Assembly: GCA_025358025.1 (NCBI GenBank)
Contig: JANYKW010000038.1
Location: 1 to 64,000 of the forward strand
Reading direction: 5' to 3'
DNA length: 64,000 nt
Source: Bacteroidia bacterium
Lineage (GTDB): Bacteria; Bacteroidota; Bacteroidia; Bacteroidales; Prolixibacteraceae
Part shown: positions 9,343 to 17,546 of the stretch, piece by piece
How the letters are laid out: the number at the start of each line of letters is the position of its first letter
Position numbering within the stretch: the stretch's first letter is position 1
Made by a program: the position numbers and the translations under genes
The notes under the pieces: model-generated
Told to the model about the DNA's origin: nothing
Database searches by the model: none
What the model saw: only the letters and a program-made list of their open reading frames with translations

Positions 9343-9711
9343 GCAAGACCAGGTATTAGTTCAATACTGTTTCCAAAACCGTCAATAAAAAATTATGCTA
9401 TTGTTGTATCGGGTGTCGGCGCAACTAAAGATTTTTCCGTTTTATTAACTGAACATATCAGCGATAGGCATTTTCAATCAAACGACCAGTACTTCCCCCT
9501 CTACTATTACGATGAACGCCCAAAGCAAAGCCTCAGTTTGTTTGATGAAGGTGGCGATAGCGAATACATCCGGCGAGATGGCATCAGCGATTTTATATTG
9601 GAAAGAGCCAAAAAACAATACGGCAAGAATGTTGTGAAGGAAGATATCTTCTACTATGTTTATGGCTTTTTGCACAGTCCGGAATATCGGGAGAAATTTG
9701 CCAAAGGTTAA
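9343..9711 (+). pseudogene. C-terminal fragment of a type ISP-like restriction-modification enzyme
   Basis: The reading, open from an ATG at 9340 to 9711, gives GVGATKDFSVLLTEHISDRHF, FPLYYYDE, IRRDGISDFILERAKKQYG and EDIFYYVYGFLHSPEYREKFA. I recognise this as the C-terminal specificity region of large type ISP/helicase-type restriction-modification proteins, which normally exceed 1000 aa. Only about 120 aa remain, the helicase, methyltransferase and nuclease parts are absent, and the end after REKFAKG is shorter than usual. It is joined in frame to the last residues of the DUF3800 remnant. No function is expected. Confidence 0.65.
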
Positions 9712-9751
9712 TTTTGAATAATTTCATTGTAAAACTATTGTCCACCAATAT

Positions 9752-9767
9752 TTCGGCTTAAGCCGAA
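9752..9767. repeat. Perfect 16-bp palindrome downstream of the toxin gene
   Basis: TTCGGCTTAAGCCGAA is its own reverse complement. It lies 80 bp beyond the 3' end of the minus-strand toxin gene and 40 bp after the restriction remnant. It could be a terminator hairpin core or a small dispersed repeat. Confidence 0.55.
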
Positions 9768-9846
9768 TCGGGGATAATCATTTAATTATCAACACAATAA
9801 ACCTGGGACTTTTACTTTTCGATAGTAAGGTATGTGGAGAAAAAAC

Positions 9847-10152
9847 TCAACTTTTTATTAATGCACCCGAAATTACAGTTTTAACAAGAACAATTTTGCC
9901 ATGAACAGTATAGACAATGATTAATTTCTTAAATACGATACTTCTGGCGTTTATACCGTATTTCAAAATGTCAGATTTAGTAGAAATCCGGATGGATTCG
10001 GCACTATTTTCCAACGAAAATATGGCATCGTATAATCCGATTAAAAAAAATTCGGCAGTTAAAGGAGCTTTGTAAATATTTGAAATGTAATCAATTACCT
10101 GATAAATATCGTTTTGTGCTGCCTCCGTAATACGAACAGCATACCTCATCAT
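9847..10152 (-). CDS. RelE/ParE-superfamily toxin
   Basis: 101 aa. The order helix (RITEAAQNDIYQVIDYISNIY), helical hairpin and beta strands (FKKLIIVYTVHGKIVLVKTVIS) fits the ParE/RelE toxin fold; the N-terminal VRITEAAQNDIYQVIDYI block is the typical ParE signature. ParE toxins inhibit gyrase while RelE members cleave mRNA; ParE is more likely here but not proved. The start codon overlaps the antitoxin stop (ATGA), so the two are translationally coupled with the antitoxin first. The pair is opposite in strand to the surrounding polysaccharide genes, fitting an inserted module. Confidence 0.78.
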   Translation of the reverse strand: MMRYAVRITEAAQNDIYQVIDYISNIYKAPLTAEFFLIGLYDAIFSLENSAESIRISTKSDILKYGINARSIVFKKLIIVYTVHGKIVLVKTVISGALIKS

Positions 10153-10352
10153 CGGGTATACTTATTATTGAATTTACGATCATATTTTTCTCCCAATCTG
10201 TCAAATGCCAGCTTTGCTGAATCATTCGCAGATAGGCTTTCAATATCCTGGTCAGGTTCAACAAACCGAACGACTTCAGGATAACGGCGAAGTTCAGAAA
10301 TTAATTTCAGGCCAGCCGCCGTGTCTGTTTCAATTTGAACGGTAACGGTCAT
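10149..10352 (-). CDS. Antitoxin partner of the ParE-type toxin
   Basis: 67 aa, acidic, beginning MTVTVQIETDTAAGLKLISELRRYPEV with a later SLSANDSAKLAFDRLGEKYDRKF helix. No ribbon-helix-helix or HTH motif is obvious to me. The call rests on size, order and the 4-bp overlap with the toxin gene, the standard layout of type II modules. The N-terminal half may form a short beta/alpha segment and the C-terminal helix would wrap the toxin. The upstream non-coding stretch to about 10400 should hold its promoter. Confidence 0.68.
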   Translation of the reverse strand: MTVTVQIETDTAAGLKLISELRRYPEVVRFVEPDQDIESLSANDSAKLAFDRLGEKYDRKFNNKYTR

Positions 10353-10770
10353 CTTGTTAATGAATTATTATGAATAAGCTTTACATTTACAAATATACAA
10401 CCATTTTACTGTAGTTGGATGATTTCAATTACCAAACAGAACCAGACGAGTAATTATAAGTTTGTCAGAATAAAATAATGAAACGACCAGCAGAAAATTT
10501 TTTTCACACAGGAGGATAATTGTCTTGGAGTTCCAAGTGAACTGACCGATATTCTCAACCATATCGGTTTAAAGAAAGTTGGATAAACTAGCCGTAGCCT
10601 TTAGGTTAGAATTTATCCAAAATCAACAATCAAATATCTATTATTGAAAGTCTGCAACTGTGGCTCTCCCTACCTTTACACTCATCAATTACTGACGAAC
10701 CAAATTTTTTTGATGGGCTTTCTATGTCCAGGCGTCAAGAGTGAGTTAAATGATAATTAAAACTAAATCT
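10353..10770. other. Non-coding stretch between antitoxin and susC-like gene
   Basis: 418 bp with no supported gene. A short open reading near 10511-10585 (GVPSELTDILNHIGLKKVG then stop) looks protein-like and may be the tail of a lost gene, possibly a transposase, but it is too short to assign. The left end should contain the antitoxin promoter and the right end the promoter and activator site of the xylan locus. I could not identify either with confidence. Confidence 0.4.
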
Positions 10771-13700
10771 ATGAAAAAAAACAGGTTAGTACGGGTTGCA
10801 GTTATTATGCTACCAATCTTGCTATTATCGTTATTGACCCATGCCCAATCTATTAGAGTAAAGGGTCTGGTTACTGACGAAAGCAAAACCCCAATGGTGG
10901 GGGTAAATGTCGTTATCAAAGGAACAACTACTGGCATTATTACCGATGCTAACGGTAAGTATCAGATTGATACTGATGCTAAATCTACATTATCTTTCTC
11001 ATTTATCGGGTATACGGTTCAGGATATCCCAGTTTCTAATCAAAAGGAAATCAACGTCAAACTTTTGCCAGACAATTTACAGGTAGAGGAAGTCGTTGTA
11101 GTGGGATATGGTACCCAACGGAAAGAAGCCGTGACAGGTTCTGTAGCTTCAATGAAAGGCGAAGTGATGCGTGAAGTGCCATCGGCCAATATCACCCAGG
11201 CGATGCAGGGACGGATTGCAGGGGTCGATATGCAACAAGTCGATTCCAAGCCAGGTTCCACATTGCAGATCCGCATTCGTGGTACACGGTCGCTGACTGC
11301 CAGCAATGACCCGTTGGTGGTGCTCGACGGTATCCCCTTTGCCGGGTCTATCAGTGACCTCAGCTCTGACGATATCAAGAGCATTGACATACTGAAGGAT
11401 GCTTCAGCGACTGCTATTTATGGCTCCCGTGGTGCTAACGGTGTTATCCTGATAACATCCAACAAAGGGACAAAGGGCGATAATGCACATATTACTTACA
11501 ATACGTATTATGGTGTAAAAAATGCGATAAAATACCCGATGATGAACGGGACCGATTTTGTTGCGCTCCGAAAGGCAGCCAATATTTATACAACAAATGG
11601 AACAGACGAAGACAATTCGGTAAATACTGATTGGCAGTCAATGTTTTACAGAACAGGAATTCAAACTAACCACGATATAAGCGTTACAGGAGGAACCCAA
11701 AAGGGTAGCTACAGGTTCGGTGCAAATTACTATTCAGATCAGGCAGTAATACCTGGTTCGGACTACATACGATATTCTCTCCGCGGTTCTGTTGATCAGG
11801 AAATAGGAAAATATATACACGTTGGCGTTACCACAAACAATAACTATAGCGTTACAAATGGTGCAGGCCTGGGGTTGTATGGTGTGTTAAGTATGTCGCC
11901 AATTGCCAATCCATATAATACTGATCGATCCTTGAAAACAACTGTTCAGATGCCGTTGGATAAACAATGGGTTTATACAAAAGGTGTTATCGAAGGCCTG
12001 GGAGATAAATGGAAAGATCAATCTAAGGCATTTTCTTCCTATAACTCTTTTTACGGTGAATTAAATATTCCAGGTGTTGATGGCTTAAAGTACCGCATTA
12101 ACGTAGGTTTGGATTTCCGTATGAGTAACGGTGGCAACTACACAGGCGTCGGAGTCTTTAGTTCAACACCTGATAACCCTTCAACAGCCAGTATCAGCAA
12201 TTCACTTACAACCCACTGGGCTGTTGAACACTTACTGAGCTACGACCGCATTTTTGCCCTGAAACATAAGGTGAACGTAGTAGCCATGTACTCTTCCGAG
12301 CAATCCAAGTATAACAGTTCAAATATGTCGGCAAAGAATATCCCGGCCGATGCTTTCCAGTTTTATAATCTGGGACAGGCAGCCGCAGCTGACATAACGG
12401 TTAATCCTAATTATCAGGGATTTACAGAAAGAGGTCTGATGTCATATATGGGACGTGTCATGTATTCTTTCGACGACCGCTATATGCTTAGCGCAACCTT
12501 CCGCGCGGACGCCTCTTCAGTGCTTGCACCCGGACATAAGTGGCATAACTATCCTGCAGTTTCTGTCGGATGGAATATCATGAAGGAATCGTTTATGAAG
12601 GGTATTACAGTGATAGATGCGTTGAAGTTACGTGCCGGTTACGGACAAACTTCGAACCAATCAGTTTCCCCATACTCTACGCTTGGACTATTAAGGACCT
12701 CACCATACAATTTTGGCACTTCTTATGCCACAGGTTACTATGTATCCACGCTGCCTAATCCTGGTTTAGGATGGGAATACTCTATCACAAAGAATGTTGG
12801 ATTAGATTTTTCGCTTCTGAAAAATCGCCTGAGCGGTACCGCAGAGTACTATATCACAGATACCAAAGATCTTCTGATGAGTGTTAGTCTACCCCCTACC
12901 TCAGGAGTAGGTAGCTACACAGCCAATGTTGGTTCGACACAAAACAAAGGCCTTGAATTTTCTTTAAACGGCACAATTTTGGACAACTATAACGGTTGGA
13001 CATGGGAAGCCGGTATCAACTTGTATACTAACAAAAACAAGGTCGTATCCCTTGCTTCCGGACAATTGCAAGACCTGGGGAACTCATGGTTTGTAGGTGA
13101 ATCGCTCAATAATGTTTACGATTACAAGATGATTGGACTCTGGAATACAACTGATGTAGATTATCAATATCTGCAAACATTGGAGCCAGGTGGAAAGGCA
13201 GGTATGATAAAGGTTCTATATACAGGTACTTATGACGCTGCTGGAAAGCCAACGAGGGCAATTGCTGCTGCCGACCGGCAAGTGATGAATCTTGATCCTG
13301 ATTTCCAGGGTGGGTTCAACACTCGTGTAGCCTACAAAGGTTTTGACCTGAACATTGTTGGGGGCTTTCAATCCGGTGGCGTCCTCATCAGTACTCTCTA
13401 CGGTTCGGGTGGCTACCTCAATTTGCTGACCGGACGCAGGGGAAATATACAGGTTGATTACTGGACAACTTCCAATACTGGTGCCAGGTATCCTAATCCA
13501 GCCGGTCCTTTAAGCGGTGATAATCCAAAGTATGCACAGGCCCTGAGTTACTTCAATGGAACTTTTGCGAAAATACGTACCATGACTCTTGGGTATGAAT
13601 TGCAACAAAAATGGATTAAAAAAGCAGGCCTCTCAAAATTTCGGATTTATGGCACTGTAACGAACCCGTTGACATTGTTCTCAGCATACCACAAGCAATC

Positions 13701-13836
13701 AGGTATGGATCCGGAAACCAACTCATACGGTGATGGAAATGCGGCTGTAACTAATTTCAACCATCGTATTTTGACTGTAGGATATAATACACCTACAACT
13801 CAAAACTACTTGATTGGTCTTAATATGTCCTTTTAA
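10771..13836 (+). CDS. SusC/RagA-family TonB-dependent outer membrane transporter
   Basis: The ATG at 10771 starts a signal peptide (about 1-25, ending LLTHAQS); an ATG seven codons upstream is less likely. Of 1021 aa, the N-terminus is a carboxypeptidase-regulatory-like domain (IRVKGLVTDESKTPMVGVNV ... FIGYTVQDIPV), then the TonB-plug entry VEEVVVVGYGTQRKEAVTGS, the plug (RIRGTRSLTASNDPLVVLDGIP, SIDILKDASATAIYGSRGANGVI) and a 22-strand barrel ending NYLIGLNMSF. It imports oligosaccharides across the outer membrane using TonB energy. It is followed after 22 bp by its SusD partner. As first gene of the locus it is the likely target of the HTCS at 4792. No separate anti-sigma module is present, in line with HTCS control. 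Confidence 0.96.
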   Translation: MKKNRLVRVAVIMLPILLLSLLTHAQSIRVKGLVTDESKTPMVGVNVVIKGTTTGIITDANGKYQIDTDAKSTLSFSFIGYTVQDIPVSNQKEINVKLLPDNLQVEEVVVVGYGTQRKEAVTGSVASMKGEVMREVPSANITQAMQGRIAGVDMQQVDSKPGSTLQIRIRGTRSLTASNDPLVVLDGIPFAGSISDLSSDDIKSIDILKDASATAIYGSRGANGVILITSNKGTKGDNAHITYNTYYGVKNAIKYPMMNGTDFVALRKAANIYTTNGTDEDNSVNTDWQSMFYRTGIQTNHDISVTGGTQKGSYRFGANYYSDQAVIPGSDYIRYSLRGSVDQEIGKYIHVGVTTNNNYSVTNGAGLGLYGVLSMSPIANPYNTDRSLKTTVQMPLDKQWVYTKGVIEGLGDKWKDQSKAFSSYNSFYGELNIPGVDGLKYRINVGLDFRMSNGGNYTGVGVFSSTPDNPSTASISNSLTTHWAVEHLLSYDRIFALKHKVNVVAMYSSEQSKYNSSNMSAKNIPADAFQFYNLGQAAAADITVNPNYQGFTERGLMSYMGRVMYSFDDRYMLSATFRADASSVLAPGHKWHNYPAVSVGWNIMKESFMKGITVIDALKLRAGYGQTSNQSVSPYSTLGLLRTSPYNFGTSYATGYYVSTLPNPGLGWEYSITKNVGLDFSLLKNRLSGTAEYYITDTKDLLMSVSLPPTSGVGSYTANVGSTQNKGLEFSLNGTILDNYNGWTWEAGINLYTNKNKVVSLASGQLQDLGNSWFVGESLNNVYDYKMIGLWNTTDVDYQYLQTLEPGGKAGMIKVLYTGTYDAAGKPTRAIAAADRQVMNLDPDFQGGFNTRVAYKGFDLNIVGGFQSGGVLISTLYGSGGYLNLLTGRRGNIQVDYWTTSNTGARYPNPAGPLSGDNPKYAQALSYFNGTFAKIRTMTLGYELQQKWIKKAGLSKFRIYGTVTNPLTLFSAYHKQSGMDPETNSYGDGNAAVTNFNHRILTVGYNTPTTQNYLIGLNMSF

Positions 13837-13858
13837 AAAATAGTTAAAAAACATAATC

Positions 13859-15838
13859 ATGAGACAAATAAATATAAAAACTATTATTGGGACAGTGTCG
13901 ATGACATTGTTTCTGATGGCATGCTCCAACAACATTCTGGATGAACAGCCACGCAGTATTTTTACACCTGAATATTTCAAAACACAGGCAGGTGTCATGG
14001 GAGGGCTAACGTCGCTGTACGCCAACCTTCGCAACATGTACGGACAGGCTTACTACTACAACTCATTGGAAACCGGTACAGATGAAGCAACCTACGCTCA
14101 GAGTGCCGATGGAAACTTTAAGGATGCGGATATTTCCGGTGTTGGGACTGTTTCTTCCACAACTATGCGGAGCGATGTGTTGTGGAATACTGTATTCCCA
14201 AACATCAATACTGCCAGCGGTATCATCGAAAATGCCCTTGCAGTTAATGTTGCGAAGGCAGGAACAAAGGATACCATTGCGGCTTCGCTGATTGCCGAAG
14301 CTCAGTTCTTCCGTGCATTCGACTACTTTTTGCTTGTTCAAACTTTCGGTGGAGTACCTTTGGATTTAGGTGCAGGGGAACTGAAGTTTAACACGGCTCC
14401 GATCAGAACTTCAACACGTGCTACGGTGCCACAGGTTTATACGAAAGCTATATTCCCTGATATGTTGATTGCCGTTGCCAAGTTACCGGCAACCGGACGT
14501 CTGACCGGTTGTTTAACCAAAACGGCTGCCCGCTTACATTTGGCAAAAGCTTACCTCACCTACGGATGGTGGTTACAAAATCCTAATAACATCCCTACTT
14601 ATCCGACTTCTGACCGGACAGATCCGAATGGGAAAACGGCCGCGCAGTATTTTCAGATGGCCTACGATATGGCAACAACTGCCATCGTCAATCCTGGACC
14701 TTTTAAGTTACAGGCAACATATTATGATGTTAACCTGGGATCGAACGACTACAACAGTGAAATGCTTTTGTACGCCGACCATACACAGGCAAGCGAATAT
14801 TATAATGTAAGCAGTCTTACCTATGGTAGTGGTGGTGCCCCGGATAACTTTGCCGGTTGGATGTTTACCTGGAACTATACAAACATCAGAAGTTCAGGTG
14901 TAAGCTCTGTTCAGCGTGCAGCTGTACAAGCCCTGGGACGCCCATGGACCCGTATGGCTCCTCCTATTGGTGTATTTACAAACACCTTCGCCGACAAGAC
15001 AAATGATTCGCGTTATGATGGTACTTTTACAACTGTTTACCGTGCCAACTGGAATTTAGGTGGCCTCACTCAAACATCTTTGATAAATGCCAACAGCATG
15101 CCGATTGTTCCGGGCGATGCAGTACTGACTTTCCTGGACACTGATAATCCCTCTATAGTTTATCCGGCAACGGGTAGTGCAGGTATAAGTAATGTCGGTG
15201 CAGGAGTATTGCCTGGAAGAGCAGATTATGTAATAGGACCAAGTGGCATAAGCAGATTACTGTATCCGGGTCTTTGGAAGCTTGGGCCTTACCGTACCGA
15301 CAATGGTACAGGATTGGGACAACCCAACGCAGGTAGCACTCGTCCTTTCCCTATTGCAAAATTCTCCGAGCTGTTCTTTATTGCAGCCGAAGCAGCTGTG
15401 AAGGGGGCAACAACATCAACCGTATCCGGGGCCTATGCAAATGATGGTAGTGCCAAAGGATTGATTAATGTGATTCGTGCCCGGGCAGGGAAATGGCGCT
15501 TTAACAACAATGGTAACGTCGCTAAAGTGGCAGACAACAGTGTTGCCATGATTGCTGCTACACCGGCAACCATTGACATTAACTATATTTTGGCAGAACG
15601 TTCGCGTGAATATTATGGCGAAGGTTATCGCTGGTTCGATTTGGTGCGTACGCAAACATGGGCTGCTATTGCCGGTACTTATAAAATTTGCGGAACAGCC
15701 AATGGAGATCATACAGCTGTAACAGTAACGCGGACAATTCAGAATAATTACTATTTACGCCCCATTCCGCAAGGTCAGCTTGATGGAATGGATGCCAGCA
15801 CAGCTGATAAAGCTACTTATCAAAACCCAGGTTATTAA
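13859..15838 (+). CDS. SusD/RagB-family surface glycan-binding lipoprotein
   Basis: 659 aa with lipoprotein signal (MTLFLMACSNN, Cys about residue 21) followed by ILDEQPRSIFTPEYF, the usual SusD start. TPR-like helices (IAEAQFFRAFDYFLLVQTFGGVPL) and the conserved C-terminal block (INYILAERSREYYGEGYRWFDLVRTQTW ... YLRPIPQGQLDG) are intact. It caps the SusC barrel and delivers oligosaccharides. At 659 aa it is longer than many SusD proteins (about 500-600 aa), so extra loops in the middle (about 330-460) may shape specificity. It is separated from the enzyme genes by 320 bp containing a hairpin with a T run. Confidence 0.95.
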   Translation: MRQINIKTIIGTVSMTLFLMACSNNILDEQPRSIFTPEYFKTQAGVMGGLTSLYANLRNMYGQAYYYNSLETGTDEATYAQSADGNFKDADISGVGTVSSTTMRSDVLWNTVFPNINTASGIIENALAVNVAKAGTKDTIAASLIAEAQFFRAFDYFLLVQTFGGVPLDLGAGELKFNTAPIRTSTRATVPQVYTKAIFPDMLIAVAKLPATGRLTGCLTKTAARLHLAKAYLTYGWWLQNPNNIPTYPTSDRTDPNGKTAAQYFQMAYDMATTAIVNPGPFKLQATYYDVNLGSNDYNSEMLLYADHTQASEYYNVSSLTYGSGGAPDNFAGWMFTWNYTNIRSSGVSSVQRAAVQALGRPWTRMAPPIGVFTNTFADKTNDSRYDGTFTTVYRANWNLGGLTQTSLINANSMPIVPGDAVLTFLDTDNPSIVYPATGSAGISNVGAGVLPGRADYVIGPSGISRLLYPGLWKLGPYRTDNGTGLGQPNAGSTRPFPIAKFSELFFIAAEAAVKGATTSTVSGAYANDGSAKGLINVIRARAGKWRFNNNGNVAKVADNSVAMIAATPATIDINYILAERSREYYGEGYRWFDLVRTQTWAAIAGTYKICGTANGDHTAVTVTRTIQNNYYLRPIPQGQLDGMDASTADKATYQNPGY

Positions 15839-15869
15839 ACCTGATTTATCAACATTTTAATTCATATTT

Positions 15870-15914
15870 ATACCAACTTCTCAGCAATAGTTCATCATGC
15901 AGGGAAGTTGGTAT
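15870..15914 (+). terminator. Hairpin with T run between susD-like and GH30 genes
   Basis: An 11-bp stem (ATACCAACTTC / GAAGTTGGTAT) with a 23-nt loop is followed by a short T run. It may terminate part of the transcription or protect the susCD mRNA, giving more SusCD than enzyme. The rest of 15839-16158 shows no gene. Confidence 0.6.
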
Positions 15915-16158
15915 TTTTCCAAAACAGTTTTGATTGGCAGAATTTTTGCCTAAATGGGAGAATTATATGAACTATTATGATGAAATCGCCATGATTTTTC
16001 AATCACCAATAGAGATAATGCTAACCTCATGGCTATTCCATTTGGCAAATGAAAAACAAATTATATACGGGTGAAATACCCATGAGAAAATATTCTCACC
16101 AACCGAAAATGAATAACTGGGTATTCCATGCGACCATTAAAGGACAAATTATAAATTC

Positions 16159-17478
16159 ATGAAATCCTATTCCCATTATTTAGTGTTGATCAGTGTTGTG
16201 TTCGTATTTTTGTTAATGGCGTGCGGTAAGGACTCAAAAGATGTCATAGCAGAGATTCCAAAAGAAGTTGTGCCAACGAATGTGACCATCGACTCCAACA
16301 CAAAATACCAAACCATATCAGGTTTCGGTGGGGCAAATGCAATATGGGGAACAGACTATCTTACTCCGGCAGAAATGGCATTGGCTTTTGGAACTGGCGA
16401 CGATGGACTTGGGCTCTCAATTTTCAGGGTTCGGTTGTCTTCTGCTAAAGGTGATTGGACCGGAATGGCCAGTACTATTAAAAGTGCCAATAGTTATCAG
16501 GTAAAGGTATTAGCCTCTCCCTGGTCTCCTCCAGCTCTATTTAAGAGCAATAACAATGTTGTCGGGGGAGGCTATTTGTTGGAAAACCGTTATGCCGATT
16601 TTGCAAACTATATCAATGAATTTATTGATTTCATGAAATCGCAATCGGCTACTGTCGATGTGGTTTCAATTCAGAATGAGCCGGATTGGAAAGCCTCCTA
16701 TGAAGGATGTGAGTACAGCATAGATCAGATGTTTAACTTCATGAAAAACTACGCTGGATCTATTAAGGGTGCAAAAGTTCTTGCTGCCGAATCATTGAAT
16801 TCTAATCATGCCTATACCGAAAACATTCTGAATGATGCCACTGCAGTTAAAAATATCAGCATTGTAGGAGGCCACCTTTATGGCGCTGGTTTGGCGGCTT
16901 ATCCGCTGGCAGAACAAAAGGGCAAGGAAATATGGATGACAGAACACCTGTTAAATCTGGACAGTGGTAATAAACCTGAAAATTGGACGGCAACCACCGA
17001 TCCTAATACAATCTGGGGAGAGACAATGGAAATGTTGAAAGAAGTTCATTCAGCAATGAGTTATAACTGGAATGCCTATGTTTGGTGGTATATCAGGAGG
17101 TATTATTCCTTTCTGGGCGATGGAGAAAAGGGTACTGCCCGTGGGCAAATCCTGAAAAGAGGTTATGCATTTTCTCATTTTTCAAAATATGTCAGGCCTG
17201 GATATGTCCGGGTAAAGGTTCAGGAGGAGAGTACTTTATCCGGTTTGAAGATGACTGCCTATACCGGAGATAACAAAACGGTAGTAGTAGTTATAAATCC
17301 ATCAAATGATGAAACCCCCAAAATTAACCTGGTTACCTCTGGAAGCATATCATCCGCTATTGCCTATACAACATCTGTATCAAAAAGCAGGGAAGCTGTA
17401 AATCTAACCCCTGTAAGTGGCAAAATACTGGTCAATATTCCGGCTGGCAGCATTACCACAGTGGTGATTAATAAGTAA
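16159..17478 (+). CDS. GH30 endo-xylanase, probably glucuronoxylanase (subfamily 8-like)
   Basis: 439 aa with a lipoprotein signal (FLLMACGKD), so a surface or periplasmic enzyme. Family signs: ISGFGGANAIWG near the N-terminus, LASPWSPPALFKSN, the acid/base Glu174 in VSIQNEPDW and the nucleophile Glu262 in IWMTEHLL. A C-terminal beta-sandwich (SSAIAYTTSVSKSREAV ... GSITTVVINK) completes the GH30 fold. The WWYIRRYY stretch after the nucleophile resembles the loop whose Arg binds the 4-O-methyl-glucuronate branch in GH30_8 glucuronoxylanases, so cleavage directed by the glucuronyl side group is likely. That agrees with the two alpha-glucuronidases just downstream. It is the first enzyme after SusCD. 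Confidence 0.87.
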   Translation: MKSYSHYLVLISVVFVFLLMACGKDSKDVIAEIPKEVVPTNVTIDSNTKYQTISGFGGANAIWGTDYLTPAEMALAFGTGDDGLGLSIFRVRLSSAKGDWTGMASTIKSANSYQVKVLASPWSPPALFKSNNNVVGGGYLLENRYADFANYINEFIDFMKSQSATVDVVSIQNEPDWKASYEGCEYSIDQMFNFMKNYAGSIKGAKVLAAESLNSNHAYTENILNDATAVKNISIVGGHLYGAGLAAYPLAEQKGKEIWMTEHLLNLDSGNKPENWTATTDPNTIWGETMEMLKEVHSAMSYNWNAYVWWYIRRYYSFLGDGEKGTARGQILKRGYAFSHFSKYVRPGYVRVKVQEESTLSGLKMTAYTGDNKTVVVVINPSNDETPKINLVTSGSISSAIAYTTSVSKSREAVNLTPVSGKILVNIPAGSITTVVINK

Positions 17479-17546
17479 TAGAAAGGAATGAATGAACTGG
17501 TTTGTTCATACTAGTTAAACCATCCTTTTAATGAACCTTCTAAGCG

